From the NCBI GenBank assembly GCA_963995525.1, contig OZ023209.1:17588807-17652806 (forward strand): a stretch of DNA of 64,000 nucleotides, read 5' to 3'. The position numbers were made by a program, and so were the translations under genes. The notes below the pieces were generated by a model. The model did no database searches. It saw nothing but the letters and a program-made list of their open reading frames with translations, and was not told the DNA's origin. This DNA comes from Escarpia spicata (taxonomy: Eukaryota; Annelida; Polychaeta; Sabellida; Siboglinidae). This document shows, in pieces, positions 56,716-64,000 of the stretch (its first letter is position 1; each line of letters begins with the position of its first letter).

Positions 56716-57900
56716 ACTTTTTTTAGTTTCTTCAGCAGATAACCGTAAATATCCATACAGTAGCGCCACCTGTGGAATGGCTGACCATTCAGTTTGTCCA
56801 CTGCAAACCAAAGATCAAGCGATTGCCACGGGTACCTGGCGATGTATCGAAGTTTGCGATGACAGACGAACAGGACAGCATTCTCCACAAAAGGGCATTT
56901 TCGGTGAAAACTTGGCAACATTCGCCATAAAATGACAAACTTTGAGGGACAAGGTGTCATAACGGGAGTACATTTTGGAGCAAAATATGTATTAAAATAA
57001 ATAAATAATATTATAATTAGAAACATACTGGAATCGGCACGTGTTTAAATGGCACGATGACGTCGTTGCGAGCGTGGTGCACAATTTTAATAACTGCTAG
57101 TTTTATAGGTCTCATCCTAAAAAAAGTGATGTAACTTAATATAACAAATACTGTCTCGTTTCATGATTGTTATGATATAAAACATTATTTTAACCTTGTT
57201 TAACATAATAACCATTCAAAGAGTGCGGGACCTTCATCACGTGACGTGCTTGTTCCCACATAACAACTAAATGACGTCAATGTGGGTAGACGTGTTTCTT
57301 TCCATTACGCTACCTGCCTGCCAACTTCTAGATGTGGAGTATGAAACGACGGCAGAATTACGACGGAAACGCACGTCCTATATTGAAGAAGTTGCTGCTT
57401 GTGTGGATTTAAACAGTATTCGTCGACGTTAATAATTAAGATGATTATTCTGAGAGGTTTGGATCACTGTAATGTGGTCGGGAGGAAAGTAAATTCCTTT
57501 CTCTGTTCATAGCACTTTATTGACAAACCACACTTCTTTATTCCTCTAACAGGATTGAGGTTGGGTCGTCGGCTTGCAGATTTCTTCCTTGGCTAACCCG
57601 CAGTCTTCAACTGTCAGTCATTTCAACGTTTGCTTCGGTATCCTGAAAGAAACTATTGGCTGATTGCTGACAGTGCCTTTTTGTATCACTTGATGTACAG
57701 TTTCATGATTTTTAAATACAACCGAAAACCAAAGACATGTTACATTGTTTGTGTCACACTCAGTTGAAGTCGTCATTTAGTAGTGACTGGTGCGGTCAAA
57801 GGACTCTTTGATAGAAACAAGCGGAACTTGCGATGACGCTGTGCGGAAATTCTGGTCGATATCACTATCCCGGCTATTCCGATGTTTCCTGAAATGCCCT

Positions 57901-58490
57901 GCGCCGACTAAGTTTCCTTTTATTGCCTACTGTTCTAAACGTAATTTCTCCACCGACAGGAAGTGTGTCCATTACTAGTTAACTATTTGTTATCATGTAA
58001 ACTTCGTCTTTCCATGTTGTTTCTGTTGCAAGGCATGCCATGTAAAGGTCCTAACACTGCTATTTCTTTGCTCTATCCAAATCCATTTATTCTTCAATAT
58101 CTTGCCTAGTGCTGCAGGGCCTAGAGGATACAATGGTGGATAATGACCTGAACAAAGACACAAAGAAACTTGGGCGTGGGATTGTTGCGGAGAAAACTGG
58201 GGAAGTTGTCTCTGGAGCCTGGCTCGCTCGGTGGCACCATGCCACGGAGGCTAATAAGGATAGGAACGACCGGAATAGGGTAACAATGCAGTGATCACTT
58301 GTGTAAATATACTACGGTATAGCATGACAAAAAGGGTGCGTTGAAACCATGGTAAAATACCAGTTTACATGAAACCCTAGCGACCAAATCGAAGCGTCCC
58401 TGGCGATCGATTAGGTACTATATTTATAGCCCACGTTCCTTCCAAACTGTCAATCACAAACGGCGACAGCTTTTTTGTCACTAGTGACCC
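57901..58490. other. region between copy C and the 42-bp arrays
   Basis: A 61-codon frame at 58109 (LGRGIVAEKTGEVVSGAWLA) is open but unrecognised. Nothing else seen. Confidence 0.3.
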
Positions 58491-58497
58491 TAGACTA

Positions 58498-59131
58498 ACA
58501 ATGTGTTACAAACATACCTACCAAGAGATTCTCCTAGTGACAATGTGTTACAAACATGCCTACCAAGAGACTCCCCTAGTAACAATGTATAACAAACATG
58601 CCTACCAAGAGACTCCCCTAGTAACAATGTGTTGCAAACATGCCTACCAAGAGACTCCCCTAGTAACAATGTGTTACAAACATGTCTACCAAGAGACTCC
58701 CCTAGTAACAATGTGTTACAAACATGCCTACCAAGAGACTCCCCTAGTAACAATGTGTAACAAACATGCCTACCAAGATACTCCCTTAGTAACAATGTGT
58801 AACAAACATGCCTACCAAGATACTCCCTTAGTAACAATGTGTTACAAACATACCTACCAAGAGACTCCCCTAGTAACAATGTGTTACAAACATGCCTACC
58901 AAGAGACTCCCCTAGTAACAATGTGTTACAAACATGCCTACCAAGAGACTCCCCTAGTAACAATGTGTTACAAACATGTCTACCAAGAGACTCCCCTAGT
59001 AACAATGTGTTACAAACATGCCTACCAAGAGACTCCCCTAGTAACAATGTGTTACAAACATGCCTACCAAGAGACTCCCCTAGTAACAAACAATGTGTTA
59101 CAAACATACCTACCAAGAGACTCCCCTAGTA
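58498..59131. repeat. 42-bp minisatellite, array 1
   Basis: Fifteen units (ACAATGTGTTACAAACATGC, CTACCAAGAGACTCCCCTAG, TA), with one 4-bp insertion before the last. As 42 is a multiple of three, frames stay open on both strands (over 200 codons each), producing repetitive pseudo-proteins. Confidence 0.96.
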
Positions 59132-59198
59132 ACAATAGCCTCCAAAATATTAACTACAAAACCGATTTCCGTCACGAAAATTAGTGTTATAAAATGTT

Positions 59199-59725
59199 AT
59201 AAACTACCAATCGTATGGTTAGTTAAGAGATGAAAATGTCATAAACTACCAATCGTATGGTTAGTTAAGAGATGAAAATGTCATAAACTACCAATCGTAT
59301 GGTTAGTTAAGAGATGAAAATGTCATAAACTACCAATCGTATGGTTAGTTAAGAGATGAAAATGTCATAAACTACCAATCGTATGGTTAGTTAAGAGATG
59401 AAAATGTCAAACTACCAATCGTATGGTTAGTTAAGAGATGAAAATGTCATAAACTACCAATCGTATGGTTAGTTAAGAGATGAAAATGTCATAAACTACC
59501 AATCGTATGGTTAGTTAAGAGATGAAAATGTCATAAACTACCAATCGTATGGTTAGTTAAGAGATGAAAATGTCATAAACTACCAATCGTATGGTTAGTT
59601 AAGAGATGAAAATGTCATAAACTACCAATCGTATGGTTAGTTAAGAGATGAAAATGTCATAAACTACCAATCGTATGGTTAGTTAAGAGATGAAAATGTC
59701 ATAAACTACCAATCGTATGGTAAGT
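59199..59725. repeat. 42-bp minisatellite, array 2
   Basis: About 12.5 units (ATAAACTACCAATCGTATGG, TTAGTTAAGAGATGAAAATG, TC) with one 2-bp deletion. The last unit runs into the composite tail. The matching place in copy A (45287-45312) has this sequence once, so the array grew from a single unit. Confidence 0.96.
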
Positions 59726-60190
59726 TATGTGGGATAAAACGGCCCCGTATGCCGCTTCGTTGTACCACTAAGGGGTCATTTTACCCGGGAGCGCACCCAG
59801 AGAGGGTAGTCTACGGGGGAGGGAACCTCCAAATGCACGTTCCTTGAGGTTTCCCAAAAAACTTCACTGGCGGAAGTGCAGGACAACACACTTAGCTACG
59901 GGAATGCCACGTCGTGCAATTCTATGGTTTCAGTGTAAATGTTGTAGAAGCAGTATGTATTCCCATTAATGCTTCAGGCACGGACACGCCTGTCCGAAGA
60001 AAAAATGAATACAAACGTATAATTATATATATATGTATAGTTACTATCAACAATCTTAAAAAAATATAGGCCTACAATGTAATTTCTTGAAGGGTCCAAA
60101 TTATGTAATTATATTGTTTATTTTGACTGAATAAATTATAATACACTTTAAAAGTATGAATGTATTAACTGGTTTCACTTTTAATGTGCA
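59701..60190 (+). repeat. composite tail, second copy (empty fold-back site)
   Basis: Homologous to 45287-45602 plus 46741-46910 of copy A, but without the fold-back element or the long TG run. At about 60013 it reads ACAAACGTATAATTATAT, a single AACGTA. It is cut on the right by the LINE below. Confidence 0.88.
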
Positions 60191-61625
60191 AGTTACTTAC
60201 TTACTTATCCTCTTCGTGCCGTGTGGCACATAAGGCTCGCACAAGATCTCGCCAGACCCCTCTGTCTTGGGATTTTCTTGCTGCTGTGCCCCAGGTCAGC
60301 CCAGCATTCTCTACTTCTTCTTCAATTGTTCGTCGTCAAGTTGTTTTTGGTCTGCCTCTTTTCCTATTTCCTTCTGGCATCCAGGTCAATGCTGTCTTTG
60401 CTGGAATGTAGCTGCTCATCCTGTAGACATGGCCGAGCCATGTCCACCTCCTCTTTTTTCAGGGTGAGGCAGATATGTTGTTGTTTTGTTGCTTGGTGGA
60501 GTCTTGTGTTGGAAATGGTCTCGGGCCAGTATACTTTCATTATCTTCCTTAGGCAGGTGTTGTGGAAGCTTGAGAGTCTATTGGCGTCTTGCTGTGTCAT
60601 GCGCCAGCACTATGAGCCGAACAGCAGCACAGAGAGGACATTGCTCTTGTAGATTCTCAGTTTTGTTTTTCTGGAGTATACTGAGGATTTCCATAGCCGT
60701 TGAAAATTTGCAAATGCTGACCTGGCTTTTCCCAAACGTGTTTTGATGTCTTCTGCACCTCCTTGGATACTGATGATGCTGCCCAGGTAGGTGAACTTGT
60801 TCACATATTCGAGTGCATGATTGTTAATCATGATAGGTTGCTGTGTCAGGCTGCTGTTTGTCAATATTTTTGTCTTTTTTTGCATTAATTGAAAGACCAA
60901 TGGAACTGGCTTGTTGTTCTAGGTTACTTATTTTCTTTTGTACTTGATCTCGAGTGTGAGAAGGCAGAGCAAGATCATCTGCATAGATTAGATCTTCGAG
61001 TGAAGAGCACAGGTTCCATCTGGTTCCAGTCCGCTGTTGGTTGGTCATGATTTTTGTAGTCCAATCGATGGCTAGGGTGAAAGAAATGAAGACATGACAC
61101 ACCCTTGGCGGACACCGGAGTTCACAGTGAATTTTGTTGTTGAGTTTCCGACACTGCAGGAGAAATTCCTAAAGACGATCTGGATGAGTTTCACCAGCTT
61201 TTCTGGAATTCCATAGTGCCTCAGGATTTTCCAAAGGCTCTCTCTGCGCACACTGTCGAATGCTTTTTCAAAATTGACATATTTTTTTCTGCCATTCGTT
61301 GCATAGTTCATAGTTTCATTCGTGTCATGATGATCTAAGAGAAAATTTTGCTTGGTATGGAGAGTAGAGTAATCCCCCACCAATTGTTGCAGTCTGCTAA
61401 ATGTCCCTTCTTTGGTAACTTGATTATTCTCCCTTGAGACCAGTCATCAGGCAGTTCTTCTTTTCCCCATATGTTGGTGAAGAGAGGGTGTGGTATATCG
61501 GCTGCCGTTTCTGGGTCTTGAAAACTTTTGCACATAATGCATCTGTTCCTGGAGCCTTGTTGCTCCCCAGTGTGGCTATTGTTGCTTTGATCTCACCAAC
61601 AACGAAGTTAACACAGCGACAGTAG
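60191..61625 (-). pseudogene. 5'-truncated non-LTR retrotransposon (RTE/Jockey-type ORF2)
   Basis: Minus-strand frames with several shifts give ordered ORF2 landmarks: EELPDDWSQGRIIKLPKKGH, FEKAFDSVRRESLWKILRHY, GVRQGCVMSSF, LIYADDLALPSHTRDQVQ (the YADD catalytic box), FTYLGSIISIQGGAEDIKT, RIYKSNVLSVLLFGS and SFHNTCLRKIMKVYWPE. The 3' end is a short (TAAG)n tail, seen as TTACTTACTTACTTA at 60190-60204. The endonuclease domain is missing. It inserted into the composite tail after TTTTAATGTGCAAGT, and frameshifts show it is dead. Confidence 0.88.
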
Positions 61626-62325
61626 GACTCATTTTGAACGCTGTTTCACCGTAATGCTTTCAACAATTTCAACTGACGTGAGTCCTTTCCAAACTCAATT
61701 TTAATTTCAACTTTTAATCATCCGTTTAAACATTCATATAATTCAAAGTAGGCCTAAATACAGAACGCACGGGTTACAAGAAAAGAACAACTCGGCAATG
61801 CTATAAAATGTTACAGACAATTATTGCATAGCACTAACAATGCTTAAAGAAAAACCACCTCCAATTTGGCATGTGAAGAACAATTAAACGACGGCAATTC
61901 TACACAGGACGGCATATTAATATTATTAATAATCCAAAACACATTATACACAGGGTACCAATAATGTACCACTGTCAAGTAGCGCAAATCGTTCTAAAGC
62001 TAAAACAAATTCCTTCCACGACATCTATCAATGGAACTTACACCCATATAAAAGGAAATGCAGATATCAACAGATGGTCTATTTGACATTAGCAATAACT
62101 GGCCTTCATTATGATATTGTAGGAAAACTTTCAAAATTAATATAGCATGAATAATTATTTCTACGCTGTGCTTTTTATGACTTCGCACAGGTCCTTCAAA
62201 ACTCTGCGTAACTCCGAACGTCATTTAAACTGCACAGACAAACACGTTATACCTTCAGAAGGCTACATACACGTCACAAATAAACACACATCTATTTACA
62301 TTAGTAACTGGAAAGATATGATATA
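61626..62325. other. spacer and 3' flank of the Ser/Arg-rich gene
   Basis: AT-rich DNA without recognised elements. It probably includes the 3' UTR and downstream flank of the minus-strand gene to the right. Confidence 0.4.
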
Positions 62326-62331
62326 TTTATA
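62326..62331 (-). terminator. possible variant poly(A) signal
   Basis: TATAAA on the minus strand about 190 nt after the TAG at 62523. It is a weak variant hexamer; no AATAAA was seen closer. Confidence 0.2.
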
Positions 62332-62522
62332 GTAACACATGGAACTTAGTCCGGTCTAAAACGCTGCCGGTTGCGCACGCGCAAACATTAGAACACAGAT
62401 ATCACAATACAACATATCTTTCCCTCTCGCGCAATCTTCCCGCACAGTATGCTGTCCATATATCGTTCGCGTTCAGTAAATGCACATAACACAAGAAAGT
62501 TCGGACTAGTTTACCAAGACAG

Positions 62523-64000
62523 CTAAGTAATGTAACTAGAATTCAGTGGCACGCCGAAGAGGTCTGGGAATGTCCGACGACGTTTTGACATTCTGCCTCC
62601 GACACTCGGCTCGCTCGGGTCCGACGCTGTCTTCTCTTTCGCGTCGGCATTACTCTGTTTTGCACTGCTTTGCCGCGGTACAGTTTTGCACGTTTCGGGA
62701 TTGCGTGCTCGAGTGTCCGTCGGCGGTGCGGGCACTTTTGCTGTAGTTCTGTCACGCTTGGCTAATTTCACACTTGCGCTCTGTGACACGGCCGAAGTTC
62801 GCTCTATCGATCGAGTTAAACTACCAACGTCCTCCGATGCTGAGCGTTTGAGACGCGCAAATTTCGTCTTGTTTCTTCTCGCCGTGTGTGGCGAATCTCT
62901 GCTGCTTCGACCGTCACGTTTCGACGAGTTTCTACGATGCGAATCACTCTCACCACGAAGTATCATGTCCGGTCGTGACGTCGTCGACGACTGCAAATAC
63001 GTATTTTCACGCACAATATCGTGCGAAGCACTTCGCGGAAATTCCGAGGTTTCTGTACAGGTTTGGAGATGGCTACTGTCATCAGTTTTGTTGTAAGTCG
63101 TGTTCTTTTCGTGCGATTCCGACGATTTGATCGTCGGTGCAGCTGTAACTGTACGACGATCTCCCGGTAGCTTAGAGGAGATTTTTGTTGAGTTGTCGGG
63201 CGAACGGCGAAAGCGCCAACTGCCGTGTCGTGACGCTGAATTGTGTGACCGCTTCTGCGGTGATAATCTACTCACTGCAGTGTTTTTGTAAGGTCTTGCA
63301 CCCGGCGAGTGCCTACTCTGGACTTGCAACGTCGCGCGACGTTTCGAGTGTTTTTCATCCGACGAAGTACTCGGAACATGTGCTTTCGACGGATCGAACG
63401 TTTTCGACTTGTGTTTGTGTCGCGACGCTATCGTTGTGTGGACTGATCTGGTTCGGTGTGGTGACACACTCGTTAACGCTTCCCCAAAAGATACACCTTT
63501 CACTCGCGATGTTGCGCATGACGCCGACAAGCTCCTTCGATGACACACCGATTTATCCTTCGAACCGATTTGTCGGGAAGCCGATACGCTGGCTCCCGTT
63601 TTATATGAACGTACACCGTGGGTCTTAACAGCGGCCTCTGAAGACCTGTCTGTTGTGTGTCTATGATGGATATTCGTTTCTCCCTGTGATTCGACAGACT
63701 TGTGTTTAAGCGGACGACGTTCACCTCGCACTTTCGACCCGCCAACAGACAACGATGCAGCATGTGACCCCCAGAGATGCCGCTTTCGTGGTTTCATATC
63801 GCAAGTAGCACTGTGAGCAGGTGATATAGACTGAACTGTGCTCTTCTCTTTTGATTTCGAAGACATCTTGTTGGTGTGATTCTTCACTTGGTCAACATCG
63901 CGCGACACTGACCGTGTTTTTGAAGTTTTGCACTTAACCCATGTTCGCGGAGACCCAGTGCGACCCAAACGTTGCCCCGTCGAAGGCCTTCGCGGAGTTG
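62523..64000 (-). CDS. 3' exon of a Ser/Arg/Thr-rich basic protein (partial)
   Basis: The frame stays open from the right edge to TAG at 62525-62523, about 491 codons, and continues beyond the window. It has no start codon at its left-hand limit: the residues ahead of LGRTGSPRTWVK remain in frame. The protein is very rich in Ser, Arg, Lys and Thr with scattered RS, SxxR and KR pairs and no membrane segment or known fold; it looks disordered. The C-terminus is GGRMSKRRRTFPDLFGVPLN and a few more residues; the KRRR run could be a nuclear signal. CpG content is clearly higher than in flanking DNA, and the opposite strand has only shorter frames. Serine/arginine-repetitive nuclear or cytoskeletal proteins look like this, but no family is recognised. 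Confidence 0.75.
   Translation of the reverse strand, partial: TPRRPSTGQRLGRTGSPRTWVKCKTSKTRSVSRDVDQVKNHTNKMSSKSKEKSTVQSISPAHSATCDMKPRKRHLWGSHAASLSVGGSKVRGERRPLKHKSVESQGETNIHHRHTTDRSSEAAVKTHGVRSYKTGASVSASRQIGSKDKSVCHRRSLSASCATSRVKGVSFGEALTSVSPHRTRSVHTTIASRHKHKSKTFDPSKAHVPSTSSDEKHSKRRATLQVQSRHSPGARPYKNTAVSRLSPQKRSHNSASRHGSWRFRRSPDNSTKISSKLPGDRRTVTAAPTIKSSESHEKNTTYNKTDDSSHLQTCTETSEFPRSASHDIVRENTYLQSSTTSRPDMILRGESDSHRRNSSKRDGRSSRDSPHTARRNKTKFARLKRSASEDVGSLTRSIERTSAVSQSASVKLAKRDRTTAKVPAPPTDTRARNPETCKTVPRQSSAKQSNADAKEKTASDPSEPSVGGRMSKRRRTFPDLFGVPLNSSYIT

Larger units (their letters stand above)
53455..57900 (+). repeat. composite repeat segment, copy C
   Basis: It starts at TATACGCTAGTCGCTAGCG, runs through the GGC/GAC patch, the ACGC microsatellite and transposase remnant, then aligns with copy B from ATCGATAGTTATCGCC to the GAAACAAGCGGAACTTGCG region. 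It lacks the 55-bp array and CA-rich block of copy B. Confidence 0.78.

Noticed and set aside
58490..59184. Repetitive proteins of about 208-227 codons on both strands
   Set aside because: The 42-bp unit keeps frames open on both strands; no independent coding evidence.
62686..63628. Plus-strand frames opposite the Ser/Arg-rich exon
   Set aside because: They are shorter, broken shadows of the much longer minus-strand frame.

Overview
The window is eukaryotic, most likely lophotrochozoan and probably molluscan. This rests on spliced exons with GT-AG introns, tRNA-derived SINEs, non-LTR retrotransposons, piggyBac-like and hAT-like elements, long minisatellites and AT-rich introns. The species call is an inference. 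No bacterial-style genes, CRISPR arrays, rRNA genes or free-standing tRNA genes were seen.

Region 1 (about 0.8-38.8 kb, minus strand) holds one gene, assembled here by hand: an ortholog of DCDC2, a doublecortin-domain protein of microtubules and cilia. Ten exons run from an ATG at 38577 down to about 1081. Every intron checked has GT and AG ends, and all nine junctions are phase-compatible. The protein has two DCX domains, a Ser/Arg/Lys and acidic linker, and a last exon with an IQ (calmodulin-binding) motif, about 489 aa in all (466 aa if a possible donor in the last exon is used). An X-box-like palindrome (RFX site) lies about 160 bp upstream of the ATG, as expected for a ciliary gene.

The introns hold most of the other structure. 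There is a 4.7-kb array of 134 copies of a 35-bp unit directly next to the exon 5 acceptor. There is an 864-bp piggyBac-type element with TTAA target sites, a hAT-like MITE, and a second MITE copy nested inside a 20-bp satellite and itself split by a 1.15-kb insertion. A CR1/Jockey-like RT remnant, several SINEs and a 187-bp tandem duplication are also present.

Region 2 (about 39-60 kb) is a repeat-rich accessory block with no intact host gene. It contains three related copies of a composite segment carrying decayed hAT-type (ZNF862/KIAA1586-like) transposase sequence, at about 42.5-45.6, 47.0-52.4 and 53.5-57.9 kb. It also holds a 1,012-bp fold-back element with a 6-bp target duplication and an empty paralogous site in the same window, several minisatellites (55 bp, 42 bp, 42 bp) and long ACGC, CA and TG microsatellites. 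Long open frames over these arrays are most likely artefacts of stop-free repeats.

Region 3 (about 60.2-64 kb) has a 5'-truncated non-LTR retrotransposon on the minus strand, inserted into a copy of the composite segment's tail. After it comes the 3'-terminal exon of an unrelated minus-strand gene encoding a basic Ser/Arg/Thr-rich disordered protein that continues past the right edge.
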